Shown here piece by piece: positions 16,382 to 25,405 of a stretch of DNA of 64,000 nt. The translations under genes and the position numbers were made by a program. Source of the DNA: an uncultured Alphaproteobacteria bacterium. GTDB lineage: Bacteria > Pseudomonadota > Alphaproteobacteria > RF32 > CAG-239. The stretch lies in assembly GCA_944391685.1 (NCBI GenBank), contig CALXUM010000002.1, positions 1-64,000 on the forward strand, read 5' to 3'. Under the pieces are notes generated by a model. That model had not been told where the DNA came from. It saw only the letters and a list, made by a program, of their open reading frames with translations, and made no database searches. Position 1 is the stretch's first letter, and every line of letters starts with the position of its first letter.

Positions 16382-16984
16382 ATGAATAATTGTTTTGAAA
16401 ATTTGATCTCTCAAAGAAGATCTGTTTATAACATAAGTAACAATCCAACAGTATCCATTGAAGAAATTTCTGTTTGGGTAAAAGAATGCCTATTACAATG
16501 CCCTACCCCATTCAATTCACAATCAGGACGCATCATTTTGCTCTTTGGTAAACATCACCAAAAATTGTGGAACATAACTTCAGATGCCTTACAAAAGATA
16601 ACTTCTGCCGAACAATTTTCAAAAACAAAAAATAAAATATTATCATTTGCTGCCGGCTTTGGAACCATACTTTATTTCATAGATGATAAGATAACTCAAG
16701 ATTTACAACAACAATTTCCGCTATATGCCGATAATTTTCCCGTTTGGGCCGAACAAGCAAATGGTATTCTCCAATTTATGGTTTGGAGCATTTTATCAGA
16801 ACACGATATTGGTGCCTCTCTTCAACACTACAACCCGTTAATTGACGCTGACGTAAAAAAAGCTTTCTCTGTTCCTGACAGTTGGCGTTTGATAGCTCAA
16901 ATGCCTTTTGGCTCAATAAGCATCAAACCTGAAGCAAAAACTTTTTTACCGCTTGAAAATAGAATTAAAATATTTAAAGACTGA
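16382..16984 (+). CDS. Nitroreductase-family FMN oxidoreductase
   Basis: 200 residues, matching the small nitroreductases of the Hbn1/YdfN-like group. The N-terminal I-S-Q-R-R-S-V motif and the TPFNSQSGRIILLFG stretch (about 40-56) fit the FMN-binding loop. The mid-region AAGFGTILYFID and the C-terminal IAQMPFGSI match the family. These enzymes reduce nitro and quinone compounds with NAD(P)H; the natural substrate is unknown. A GGAAC site precedes the ATG. Confidence 0.8.
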   Translation: MNNCFENLISQRRSVYNISNNPTVSIEEISVWVKECLLQCPTPFNSQSGRIILLFGKHHQKLWNITSDALQKITSAEQFSKTKNKILSFAAGFGTILYFIDDKITQDLQQQFPLYADNFPVWAEQANGILQFMVWSILSEHDIGASLQHYNPLIDADVKKAFSVPDSWRLIAQMPFGSISIKPEAKTFLPLENRIKIFKD

Positions 16985-16990
16985 CAATTT

Positions 16991-17005
16991 TTAACCTAAA
17001 ATTAA
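16991..17005. promoter_or_regulatory. Candidate CtrA-binding site upstream of motA
   Basis: TTAA-N7-TTAA, the consensus for the cell-cycle regulator CtrA, lies 55 bases upstream of motA. CckA, the kinase that feeds CtrA, is encoded in this window. In such AT-rich DNA a few chance matches are expected, so the support is only the position in front of a motility operon. Confidence 0.4.
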
Positions 17006-17059
17006 AATATAAATCCTATAATATTTTACAATAGTAAGTAAAATATAGGATTCATAGAA

Positions 17060-17836
17060 ATGGAAAAGTCTACTTTTATTGGTTTTATCGGTGGTATATT
17101 GGCTGTTGGTGTTGGTATGGCTCTTAAGGGAGCTGATCCTCATGCTCTTATTAATCCGGCAGCATTTTTGATTATTTTTGCCGGAACTGCAGCAGCTATT
17201 TTTAATGCCTTTCCCATGAAAGAATTAAAAAAATTTCCCACCTTACTTAAAATTATCTTTTTTGGTAAAAAATTTCCAGAAAAACAAGAAGTGTTGGAAC
17301 TTTTTGTATCTGTTGCCAAAGCTGCAAAACAAGAAGGTGTTATGGGTATAGAAAAACGTGCCAATGAAGTTGAAGACCCTTTCATCCGCACAACCATGAC
17401 CATGGTTGCCGATGGCTTTAATGCTGAGTTTATTAATAACGTTGTTGACGCTGAAATCAAACAAATGGAAGAACGTCATAACGGAGGAGCTTTAATCTTC
17501 TCTCAATGTGGAATGTATGCTCCGACATTAGGTGTTTTGGGTGCCGTTATTGGTTTGATTGCTGCTCTCGGAAACTTAAGTGATATTGACCAATTAGGAC
17601 ACTCAATTGCCGCCGCATTCGTTGCAACTTTGCTTGGTATTTTTACCGGTTATGTTTGCTGGCACCCCTTTGCAACCAAACTAAAACGAATTAATGCCGA
17701 AGAAGTTGAGTTGCGTCGTATGGTGTTAGAAGGAGCCTTAGCTTTACAAGAAGGAGCATCTTCAATTGCCATGGAAGCTCGCCTTCAAGCTTTCATTCCT
17801 CAATCTGAACGCCAATCATTGCGTGACAAAGCCTAA
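17060..17836 (+). CDS. motA: Flagellar motor stator protein MotA
   Basis: 258-residue inner-membrane protein with four hydrophobic segments and a large cytoplasmic loop between the second and third. That loop should carry the charged residues that contact FliG. The TLGVLGAVIGLI segment (about 156-167) and the C-terminal cytosolic tail are typical of the short MotA/PomA/MotP class rather than the 295-residue enterobacterial type. MotA and MotB form the ion-conducting stator; whether protons or sodium are used is not readable from this sequence. motB follows 14 bases later. Confidence 0.9.
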   Translation: MEKSTFIGFIGGILAVGVGMALKGADPHALINPAAFLIIFAGTAAAIFNAFPMKELKKFPTLLKIIFFGKKFPEKQEVLELFVSVAKAAKQEGVMGIEKRANEVEDPFIRTTMTMVADGFNAEFINNVVDAEIKQMEERHNGGALIFSQCGMYAPTLGVLGAVIGLIAALGNLSDIDQLGHSIAAAFVATLLGIFTGYVCWHPFATKLKRINAEEVELRRMVLEGALALQEGASSIAMEARLQAFIPQSERQSLRDKA

Positions 17837-17850
17837 AGGAGGAATTTTGC

Positions 17851-18519
17851 ATGGTTAAGAAAAAACCTCAGCTTCCCCCTCATGAGGAACATGCCGATGA
17901 AACATGGCTTATTCCTTACTCGGATTTGCTAACATTGTTGTTGGCTTTATTCATCGTTTTATTTGCATCTTCAAGCTTGGATAAAAACAAAGCAGCTCAA
18001 ATTCAATATGCCCTCGCAGCTGCGTTTAATAGTGGTGGTGAAGAAAACACCGAAAATGTTATCACCAGTTTTTTAAATGACGTTGCCGACTTAAGCCTAG
18101 AAGAAGACGGTGTTATTATTACTACGGATGCAGATGGTGCAAACTTGGAAATGACAACTATTAACCTATTTGATAAAGGCAGTGTAAAAATTAAAGCTGA
18201 AGCTTACCCTGTCATCAAAAAGATTTCACATCTTCTTAATTCTAACAAATATAAAAGATTCCGCATAAATGTCGAAGGTCATACCGACGATACAAGCGAA
18301 TCAGAAATAGCCGAACTTCCGTCAAACTGGGAGCTTTCCGCGGCTCGTGCTGGAGCGGTCACCAGAACCATGATATCTAACGGAATGGAGGATAGTAGGT
18401 TCAAAGCCGTAGGCTTAGCAGGTATTTCACCGGCATATCCTAATCTTAATCCCTATGGAGAACCGATTCCGGAAAACAGAATCAAAAACCGCCGAGTTAT
18501 AATACGTATAGAATTTTAA
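17851..18519 (+). CDS. motB: Flagellar motor stator protein MotB
   Basis: 222 residues. A short cytosolic N-terminus is followed by one membrane helix containing the ion-binding aspartate (Asp25, in PYSDLLTLLLALF) and a C-terminal OmpA-like peptidoglycan-binding domain (VEGHTDD, about 147-153). The helix motif matches the PYxDLLTLLLALFIVLFA form of the Bacillus/alphaproteobacterial type. A strong AAAGGAGG ribosome-binding site precedes the ATG. With MotA it anchors the stator to the cell wall. Confidence 0.93.
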   Translation: MVKKKPQLPPHEEHADETWLIPYSDLLTLLLALFIVLFASSSLDKNKAAQIQYALAAAFNSGGEENTENVITSFLNDVADLSLEEDGVIITTDADGANLEMTTINLFDKGSVKIKAEAYPVIKKISHLLNSNKYKRFRINVEGHTDDTSESEIAELPSNWELSAARAGAVTRTMISNGMEDSRFKAVGLAGISPAYPNLNPYGEPIPENRIKNRRVIIRIEF

Positions 18520-18524
18520 CCTCA

Positions 18525-18550
18525 GGCACCTTTTAGGTGCCACTTTAATT
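18525..18550 (+). terminator. Weak hairpin after motB
   Basis: Perfect GGCACC/GGTGCC stem with a 5-base loop, but the following sequence is only ACTTTAATTTT, not a clean run of T. It could be a weak terminator of motAB or a stabilising stem. TerC starts 13 bases after it. Confidence 0.35.
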
Positions 18551-18562
18551 TTAGGAACGAAC

Positions 18563-19519
18563 ATGGAATTTTTACAACATTTGTCTGAAAACCATACAAT
18601 TTTATCAGCCCCTTGGATGTGGACTATTTTTGGCATCATAGTTTTGGTTTTATTATATCTAGATCTTTTTGTCTTTCACCGCCATGCTGAAGAACCTAAA
18701 TTATCAGGAACATTGGCTGCCTGCATTTTTTACATTGCCATAGCCTTAATTTTTGGCATTTTTGTAATCTATGAGCGTGGCTGGGAAACAGGAGTCCTTT
18801 ATTATACCGGCTTCCTGGTAGAAAAGAGTCTTTCATTAGATAATATATTTGTAATATCCGTTATTTTTACCTCTCTTAAAATTGAAAGAAAGTACCAACA
18901 CCGCGTCCTGTTCTGGGGAATTTTAGGTGCCATTGTAATGAGAGGTATCTTAATTGGTGTTGGAGACGTTTTGGTTGTAAATTTCCATTGGATTTTATAT
19001 CTATTTTCAGCATTTTTGATTTATACCGGCATCAAAATGTCTTTTCACAAAGAAGACGAAAATAGTGATATTCAAGAAAGCAAAATGTATAAAATTATCA
19101 GCAAATATTTTCATGTAACAAAAGAAATAAGAGGTGAACATTTTTTTGTAAAAGAAAACGGAAAGCACTATATAACTCCATTATTTTTCGCATTACTTAT
19201 TATCGAAACCATGGATGTAATATTTGCCTTTGACAGTATTCCTGCCATCTTTTTAATCACACAAGATGTTTTTGTCGTTTATACCAGCAATATTTTTGCC
19301 ATTTTGGGATTACGTGCTTTGTATTTTCTGTTGGCAGCTGCAGTAAACAGTTTTGCCTATCTAAAACCGGCACTGTCTGTAATCTTAATTTTTATCGGCT
19401 CAAAAATATTCCTTCCTTACATAGGTATTACTATCTCATCTGTACAATCTCTAAGTATCACCTTTAGCATTATAGGAATAGGAATAATTGCTTCTTTATT
19501 AAAACCTAAACGGTTATAA
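18563..19519 (+). CDS. TerC-family integral membrane protein
   Basis: 318 residues with about nine hydrophobic segments. The TerC signatures are present: the YYTGFLVEKSLSLDNIFVIS region (about 83-102), RVLFWGILGAIVMRGI, and ETMDVIFAFDSIPAIF (about 216-231) with the conserved acidic residues. TerC/Alx proteins are linked to tellurite resistance and, more recently, to manganese export and metal loading of secreted enzymes. A short hairpin separates it from motB. It converges on the transporter gene at 19549 through a shared terminator. Confidence 0.88.
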   Translation: MEFLQHLSENHTILSAPWMWTIFGIIVLVLLYLDLFVFHRHAEEPKLSGTLAACIFYIAIALIFGIFVIYERGWETGVLYYTGFLVEKSLSLDNIFVISVIFTSLKIERKYQHRVLFWGILGAIVMRGILIGVGDVLVVNFHWILYLFSAFLIYTGIKMSFHKEDENSDIQESKMYKIISKYFHVTKEIRGEHFFVKENGKHYITPLFFALLIIETMDVIFAFDSIPAIFLITQDVFVVYTSNIFAILGLRALYFLLAAAVNSFAYLKPALSVILIFIGSKIFLPYIGITISSVQSLSITFSIIGIGIIASLLKPKRL

Positions 19520-19520
19520 A

Positions 19521-19547
19521 AAAACTCCGCCAATTGGCGGAGTTTTT
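19521..19547. terminator. Bidirectional terminator between terC and the ArsB/NhaD-type gene
   Basis: A 9-bp perfect stem (ACTCCGCC.../...GGCGGAGT) with an AATT loop is flanked by A and T runs, so it can end transcription from both sides. Confidence 0.85.
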
Positions 19548-19548
19548 C

Positions 19549-20880
19549 TTACATTCCGAATTCAAATAATAAAAATAAATTAGCAATAACAACGCTCATA
19601 AGCATCACCGGAATTGACCACAATAAGAACTTCATAAAACTTATGGATATTCCATTACGCATTGCCATTCCTGCTACGACTACATTAGCTGAAGCTCCGA
19701 CCAAAGTTCCGTTTCCGCCAAAGCAAGCACCTAAAGACAAGGCCCACCAAACCGGCATCATCACCTCACGACCACCGACGGATTCCTCAACAGTTTTTAA
19801 CATCGGAATCATTGTTGCTACAAAAGGAATATTATCTATAGCACTTGAGAAAATTGCCGACACCCACAGGATCAAATACATCATATAGTGAATACTGCCA
19901 TCGGTAACCTTAATAAATTCAGTTCCCAACATTCCCAGCACGCCGGTAATTTCTAAACCATAAACAATAACAAATAATCCTATAAAGAAGAATATGGTTG
20001 TCCAATCAACCATCGCAAAAATTTCGGCAACCTTATCTTCTCTTTCGTGTCCTTTAATTTGAAAAGTGTATAAAAGCAATAACAATGCTGCTCCAGTTAA
20101 AGCAATTGTCCCGTTATCTAAAAATAGTTTTCTGGCAAAGACAAAACTAACGACAACCAAAGCTAATACACAAAGAGACTTTATCAATAATGATTTATCT
20201 TTTATAGCCTCTGCCTCATTCATTTCCATAACTAAAGCTTTTTTATCCGAATCACAAATAAGCTTTTTTTTCCAAAACCAATCAAAACTAAGAATTAAAG
20301 CCCCCATAACCACTGCTACAACTGGGGTCAAAACTTTCACGAAATCCATAAAAGTCAAATCTAAAGCTGAACCTAGTAATATATTAGGGGGATCTCCGAT
20401 TAAAGTTGCTGTTCCACCTATATTGGAAGCAAATATTTCAATCAACAAATAAGGATATGGAGAAACTTCTAGCTTTTTTGTAATCTGCAAAGTAACGGGA
20501 ACTATCAATAAAACTGTAGTAACATTATCTAAAAAGCCGGAAAAAACTGCCGTAACTATAGCCAACACAGCCAGCAAACCTCTGGGACTTGCACCGACTT
20601 TTTTTGCCCCCCAAATTGCCACAAACTGAAATAGCCCTGATTTTTCCGTAATTGAAACGATAATCATCATTCCAATCAATAAAGCCAATGTATTAAAATC
20701 AATCCCCTCTAATGCCTGTTTCTGCGTTAATATTCCTGATATCAACATAACAGCCGCACCCAAAAGAGCAACTATGGCTCTATTAACTTTCTCGGTAAAA
20801 ATAATAAAATATGCAATTGTTACAATAATCGTTGCCAACAACGCGGGATTAATTCCCCCTATTAATGTAGAAGTATCCAT
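19549..20880 (-). CDS. ArsB/NhaD-type ion transporter
   Basis: 443-residue membrane protein of the IT superfamily with about 11 hydrophobic segments. Two conserved stretches stand out: SGFLDNVTTVLLIVPVT with SNIGGTATLIGDPPN, and, in the second half, SSAIDNIPFVATMIP with GGNGTLVGASANV. This inverted duplication is typical of ArsB/NhaD/SLC13 carriers. It could export arsenite, exchange Na and H ions or move a carboxylate; sequence alone does not decide. I start it at 20880 because GAGGAT lies 9 bases upstream; the frame is open to 20910. It is divergent from the rml operon. Confidence 0.8.
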   Translation of the reverse strand: MDTSTLIGGINPALLATIIVTIAYFIIFTEKVNRAIVALLGAAVMLISGILTQKQALEGIDFNTLALLIGMMIIVSITEKSGLFQFVAIWGAKKVGASPRGLLAVLAIVTAVFSGFLDNVTTVLLIVPVTLQITKKLEVSPYPYLLIEIFASNIGGTATLIGDPPNILLGSALDLTFMDFVKVLTPVVAVVMGALILSFDWFWKKKLICDSDKKALVMEMNEAEAIKDKSLLIKSLCVLALVVVSFVFARKLFLDNGTIALTGAALLLLLYTFQIKGHEREDKVAEIFAMVDWTTIFFFIGLFVIVYGLEITGVLGMLGTEFIKVTDGSIHYMMYLILWVSAIFSSAIDNIPFVATMIPMLKTVEESVGGREVMMPVWWALSLGACFGGNGTLVGASANVVVAGMAMRNGISISFMKFLLWSIPVMLMSVVIANLFLLFEFGM

Positions 20881-20980
20881 AAAATTTATCCTCATATCAA
20901 ACAACAACAACTTAATATAATTAACAACTTATAAAATTACCACAATCTTTTTTTATCCTGTCAATATGCCATAATTTAAC

Positions 20981-21009
20981 TTGAATAAATAAGCTTATTA
21001 ATTTATAAA
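20981..21009 (+). promoter_or_regulatory. Candidate sigma-70 promoter of the rml operon
   Basis: TTGAAT (20981-20986), a 17-base spacer and TATAAA (21004-21009), 40 bases upstream of the rmlA ATG. Confidence 0.6.
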
Positions 21010-21049
21010 ATGATTATTAGTTGTATAATTAAATTTTAAGGAGTTTTTT

Positions 21050-21934
21050 ATGAAAGGTATAATCCTTGCCGGTGGCAGTGGAACCAGGCTGTACCCGCTT
21101 ACCGAAACTACCAGCAAGCAGCTTCTTCCGGTCTATGACAAACCGATGATTTACTACCCTCTATCAACCTTAATGCTTTTTGGTATAAAAGATATTTTAA
21201 TCATCTCAACCCCACAAGATACGCCAAATATTGCTAAGTTTTTTGGTGATGGATCTCGTTTGGGGTTAAACGTTGAATACAGAGTACAAAGTTCTCCCAA
21301 AGGCATTGCCGAAGCTTTTATCATCGGAGCTGATTTCATTGGGGATGATGAAGTATGTTTAATCTTAGGAGACAATATCTTCTACATGGGTGACCAACTT
21401 CAAACTTTCAGAAAAATGGTAGCAAACAATCCCGGTGGTGTGGTTTTCGGTTATCACGTTTCTGACCCGGAAAGATTCGGTGTCGTTGAATTTGATAATA
21501 AATTTAATGCAATCTCCATTGAAGAAAAACCCAAACAACCAAAATCCAACTACGCTGTTGTTGGGCTTTATTTTTACAAACCTGATGTTGTCGAAAAAGC
21601 CCGTAACTTAAAGCCATCAGCCCGCGGTGAACTTGAAATCACCGATATAAACAAATTATATCTGCAAGAAAACCGCTTGAAAGTTGTGCCGATGCGTCGT
21701 GGCAATGCATGGCTTGATGCCGGAACTCCGCAATCACTGCTTGATGCATCAAACTACGTTGAAATTATTGAAGCCAGACAAGGTCTAAAAATTTCCTGTG
21801 TGGAAGAAATTGCCTACCGTCGCGGTTTTATAAATGATGAACAAATGCTCAAAATAATTAATTCACTGAAAGACGGTACAACATATAAAACTTATCTACA
21901 GTATATTTTTGAGGAATATCATGAAAGTTTATAA
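21050..21934 (+). CDS. rmlA: Glucose-1-phosphate thymidylyltransferase RmlA
   Basis: 294 residues. It makes dTDP-glucose from dTTP and glucose-1-phosphate, the first step to dTDP-L-rhamnose. The [11 protein letters not shown] nucleotide-binding motif (8-18), [18 protein letters not shown] and [19 protein letters not shown] are all present and full length. A GGAG site precedes the ATG. rmlC overlaps its 3' end by 14 bases. The order rmlA-C-D-B with every gene overlapping the next shows a tight operon. Confidence 0.97.
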   Translation: MKGIILAGGSGTRLYPLTETTSKQLLPVYDKPMIYYPLSTLMLFGIKDILIISTPQDTPNIAKFFGDGSRLGLNVEYRVQSSPKGIAEAFIIGADFIGDDEVCLILGDNIFYMGDQLQTFRKMVANNPGGVVFGYHVSDPERFGVVEFDNKFNAISIEEKPKQPKSNYAVVGLYFYKPDVVEKARNLKPSARGELEITDINKLYLQENRLKVVPMRRGNAWLDAGTPQSLLDASNYVEIIEARQGLKISCVEEIAYRRGFINDEQMLKIINSLKDGTTYKTYLQYIFEEYHESL

Positions 21935-22466
21935 TACATCAATAAAAGACTTATATATAATTGAACCACAAATTTTTCGTGATTCCAGAGGATATTTTTT
22001 TGAAAGTTATAATCAAGCCAAATTTACTGAGGCCGGACTTAATTATAATTTCATTCAAGATAACCAATCTTGTTCAAAATACGGCACAGTCCGTGGCTTG
22101 CATTTTCAAAAGGGTGAGTTTGCTCAGGCTAAATTGGTACGCGTTTTAGAAGGTAAAGTCTTAGATGTTGCCGTAGATATCAGACCGGATTCTCCAACCT
22201 TTGGTAAATTTGAATCGGTTGAGCTATCTGCAGAAAACAACCTCCAATTTTTAATTCCGAGAGGCTTTGCTCATGGCTTTTCTGTTTTAAGCCCGACCGC
22301 CGTATTTTGCTACAAATGCGATAACGTATATAACAAAGCATCTGAGGGAGGTATTCGTTTCGATGACCCCGACATTGGTATTGATTGGAAAATAAATCCA
22401 CAAGATGCCATATTATCAGATAAAGATAAAGCTAATCCATTTCTTAAGGAGATAAAATGTTTTTAG
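21921..22466 (+). CDS. rmlC: dTDP-4-dehydrorhamnose 3,5-epimerase RmlC
   Basis: 181 residues with the cupin fold of RmlC. The stretch [21 protein letters not shown] has the active-site His and Arg/Lys residues; [18 protein letters not shown] gives the second His and the substrate loop. It epimerises dTDP-4-keto-6-deoxyglucose at C3 and C5. I start it at 21921, where GAGG is 6 bases upstream, not at the TTG of 21909. Confidence 0.95.
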   Translation: MKVYNTSIKDLYIIEPQIFRDSRGYFFESYNQAKFTEAGLNYNFIQDNQSCSKYGTVRGLHFQKGEFAQAKLVRVLEGKVLDVAVDIRPDSPTFGKFESVELSAENNLQFLIPRGFAHGFSVLSPTAVFCYKCDNVYNKASEGGIRFDDPDIGIDWKINPQDAILSDKDKANPFLKEIKCF

Positions 22467-23284
22467 TTACCGGCGCCAACGGCCAACTTGGCAACGAGCT
22501 TCGCCTCCTTTTGAGCAACAGAGCGGTTTATGTCGATAAAGAAGAGCTTGATATTACGGATTCTGAAGCTGTAAAAAACTTTACTTCCGGCAAAAACTTT
22601 GCCGCCATCATTAACTGTGCCGCTTATACCGCAGTAGACAAAGCTGAAAATGATGAAAAACTGGCTCAATTAATAAATGTTGATGGCCCCCGCAATCTTG
22701 CCGCCACCCAAATTCCACTCATACACATTTCAACAGATTATGTTTTTAACGGTCAAAATTTTCGCCCCTACTCTGAGGAAGATACGCCTAACCCACAATC
22801 TGTTTACGGAAGAACAAAATTAGCAGGCGAACAAGCCGTTTTGCAAACATCCGACACTGCCATAATTATCCGTACCGCATGGTTATATTCAAATTTTGGC
22901 AACAATTTTGTTAAAACTATGCAACGCTTGGGAGCAGAGAGAAGTGAACTTAAGGTAGTTTTTGATCAAATAGGAACTCCTACTTATGCTGCAGATTTAG
23001 CGGCAGCTATTGTACAAATTCTCCCGCAAATAAAAACCGGCAGTAAAGGTATTTTTCATTTTTCAAATGAAGGTGTGTGCTCTTGGTATGACTTTGCGGT
23101 TGAAATAATGAATCTATCAAAACTATCTTGTAAAGTTTTGCCGATTGAAAGTAAAGACTACCCTACTCCGGCAAAACGTCCTTTTTATTCGGTTTTAAAC
23201 AAAAATAAAATCAAACAAACTTTTAATATTAGTATCAATCACTGGAAAGAAAGTCTTCAAAAATGTCTGCAAAAACAATTTTAG
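22457..23284 (+). CDS. rmlD: dTDP-4-dehydrorhamnose reductase RmlD
   Basis: 275-residue short-chain dehydrogenase that makes dTDP-L-rhamnose with NAD(P)H. The N-terminal TGANGQLGNEL is the dinucleotide-binding site, ISTDYVFNG precedes the catalytic YGRTKLAGE (Tyr-x-x-x-Lys), and the C-terminal PTPAKRPFYSVL is an RmlD marker. An AAGGAG ribosome-binding site overlaps the rmlC end. It overlaps both neighbours (10 and 22 bases). Confidence 0.95.
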   Translation: MFLVTGANGQLGNELRLLLSNRAVYVDKEELDITDSEAVKNFTSGKNFAAIINCAAYTAVDKAENDEKLAQLINVDGPRNLAATQIPLIHISTDYVFNGQNFRPYSEEDTPNPQSVYGRTKLAGEQAVLQTSDTAIIIRTAWLYSNFGNNFVKTMQRLGAERSELKVVFDQIGTPTYAADLAAAIVQILPQIKTGSKGIFHFSNEGVCSWYDFAVEIMNLSKLSCKVLPIESKDYPTPAKRPFYSVLNKNKIKQTFNISINHWKESLQKCLQKQF

Positions 23285-24294
23285 CAACCGGAGGTGCCGG
23301 TTTCATTGGTTCAAACTTTGTTCCCTACTTTGCGAACAAATATCCTGAATATAAAATCATCAATCTTGATAAATTAACTTATGCCGGCAATCTTGATAAT
23401 TTGAGCGAATGTTTATCCATGCCCAATTATCAATTTATCAAAGGAGACATCTGTGATCGCCAACTGATTGAAAAACTTTTCTCTGAAAATAACATCAAAG
23501 GAGTTATTCATTTTGCTGCCGAAAGTCATGTTGATAACTCAATTACAGGTCCTCAAGCTTTTATTGAAACAAATATATTAGGCACCTTCACTCTTTTGGA
23601 CGTTGCCCGCAAATATTGGATGGATGCACCCAACCAAGTAAAAAAAGGATTCGAAGACGCTCGTTTTCATCATATTTCTACTGATGAAGTTTATGGTACA
23701 TTAGGCGATAGCGGTTATTTTTTTGAAACAACTCCATATGCACCTAATTCACCATATTCAGCATCCAAAGCCAGCTCAGACATGCTTGCTAGAGCCTACT
23801 TTCATACCTATGGACTTAACATAACCGTTTCTAACTGTTCCAACAACTACGGCCCCAAACAACATCCCGAAAAATTAATTCCCAAAATTATCTCCAACGC
23901 CTTAAATGGAAAAGACATTCCTATTTATGGAGATGGTAAAAATGTTCGCGATTGGTTATATGTTTTAGATCATTGCAAAGCTATTGATTTAATTTTCCAT
24001 AAAGGTCAATCGGGAGAAACTTATAATGTTGGTGGCCACAATGAAAAAAACAATCTTGAGATTGTTGACGCTATATGTTCAATTTTAGACAATAAATGCC
24101 CTCGTTCCGATAACAAGTCTTATAAAGAGCAAATCACCTTTGTTAAAGACCGACCGGGACATGACAAACGTTATGCCATTGATGCCACAAAATTATCAAC
24201 CACACTTGGTTGGAAAGCTGACGAAAATTTTGCTACCGGCATAATCAAAACCGTAGATTGGTACTTGGCAAAACTTAACAAAAAGGCAGCTTAA
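23263..24294 (+). CDS. rmlB: dTDP-glucose 4,6-dehydratase RmlB
   Basis: 343-residue extended SDR enzyme that converts dTDP-glucose to dTDP-4-keto-6-deoxyglucose with bound NAD. Motifs: TGGAGFIGSNFVPY (NAD site), HFAAESHVDNSI, ISTDEVYG, YSASKASSDML (Tyr-x-x-x-Lys) and NNYGPKQHPEKLIP. In most rml operons rmlB is first; here it is last, after rmlD with a 22-base overlap. The glycosyltransferase gene follows 4 bases later. Confidence 0.96.
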   Translation: MSAKTILATGGAGFIGSNFVPYFANKYPEYKIINLDKLTYAGNLDNLSECLSMPNYQFIKGDICDRQLIEKLFSENNIKGVIHFAAESHVDNSITGPQAFIETNILGTFTLLDVARKYWMDAPNQVKKGFEDARFHHISTDEVYGTLGDSGYFFETTPYAPNSPYSASKASSDMLARAYFHTYGLNITVSNCSNNYGPKQHPEKLIPKIISNALNGKDIPIYGDGKNVRDWLYVLDHCKAIDLIFHKGQSGETYNVGGHNEKNNLEIVDAICSILDNKCPRSDNKSYKEQITFVKDRPGHDKRYAIDATKLSTTLGWKADENFATGIIKTVDWYLAKLNKKAA

Positions 24295-24298
24295 AAAC

Positions 24299-25327
24299 AT
24301 GGAAGAACAACCATTAATAACCGTGCTTATGCCCACTTATAAAGGTGCAGCATATTTAAGAAAAACTATAGATTCTATTCTCAAACAAACTTTCAAAAAT
24401 TTTGAGTTACTAATTATTAATGACTGTTCTCCAGACAATACGGATGAAATAATATCATCTTATAAAGACCCAAGAATTCGCTATATAAAAAATGAGCACA
24501 ATTTAGGTATTTCAGGAAGCTCTAACCTTGGATTTTCTTTAGCTCGCGGCAAATATATAGCCCGCCAAGACCATGATGATATTGCTCATCCCAAACGTTT
24601 ACAAAAACAATTTGAATTTATGGAAGCCCACCCTGAAGTAGGCCTTTGCGGCACAGGTTTTAAAACCTTTGGAACCAAACATAAAACCGTACACTATCCG
24701 CAAAACGATGCCGACATAAAAGCATTGTTATTATTCAAAATGCCACTGGCTCACCAAACATCCATGATGCGTAAAGATATTTTTATAAAAAACAATATCC
24801 GCTATGATGAAAGTTTTACCTCATCGAATGACCGCAAACTATGGATAGATGCAAGTCCATTCACTCGTTTTCACAATTTACCGGACACTCTTCTTGATTA
24901 TCGCATGTATAAAGGTATGACTTCTCAAACTAAACGCGATAAAGTAATTGAAGAAGGAAAACGGATTCGTTCAATCATATACAAAAGCCTTGGCTTTAAT
25001 CCATCTGAGGAAGAGTTATTTATTTTGGATAACTATCTAATTCCCGGCAGAGCCAAAATCAAAGATATAAACCTTATCAAAGCAATCGAACTTATTTTAC
25101 TAAAACTAAGCCAGTTTAATGCAAACAGCAAATGCTTTGATATCAATGCATTTAATCGTGTTTTAGGCCAATATTACTTCAAAAGATGCTTAAATTGTGC
25201 TTTTTATGGCAAAACATCTGTTTGGTCACAATATAAAAACAGTCCGCTGGCATTATTTTATAAACCTTCAATAAAGGCAAGAGCAACTCTTCTTATATTG
25301 AGCAAAATTTTTTTCCTAAAAAAATAA
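24299..25327 (+). CDS. Family 2 glycosyltransferase, probably rhamnosyl
   Basis: 342 residues with a classic GT-A domain: ITVLMPTYKGAAYLRKTIDS, then NDCSPDNTDEI and the RQDHDDIAHP loop, which carries the metal-binding DxD-like residues. No membrane helix is obvious, except for a hydrophobic C-terminal end. It starts 4 bases after rmlB, so it is probably co-transcribed and transfers rhamnose or another sugar onto a surface glycan; the acceptor is not known. It is distinct from the glycosyltransferases in the 50-58 kb operon. Confidence 0.85.
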   Translation: MEEQPLITVLMPTYKGAAYLRKTIDSILKQTFKNFELLIINDCSPDNTDEIISSYKDPRIRYIKNEHNLGISGSSNLGFSLARGKYIARQDHDDIAHPKRLQKQFEFMEAHPEVGLCGTGFKTFGTKHKTVHYPQNDADIKALLLFKMPLAHQTSMMRKDIFIKNNIRYDESFTSSNDRKLWIDASPFTRFHNLPDTLLDYRMYKGMTSQTKRDKVIEEGKRIRSIIYKSLGFNPSEEELFILDNYLIPGRAKIKDINLIKAIELILLKLSQFNANSKCFDINAFNRVLGQYYFKRCLNCAFYGKTSVWSQYKNSPLALFYKPSIKARATLLILSKIFFLKK

Positions 25328-25405
25328 AATTTGCCCTTTGTTAATTAAATAACTTTACTATAAATCTAAGTTTGTTATCATAATTAAAAGTTAACGGGGG
25401 TTTTT

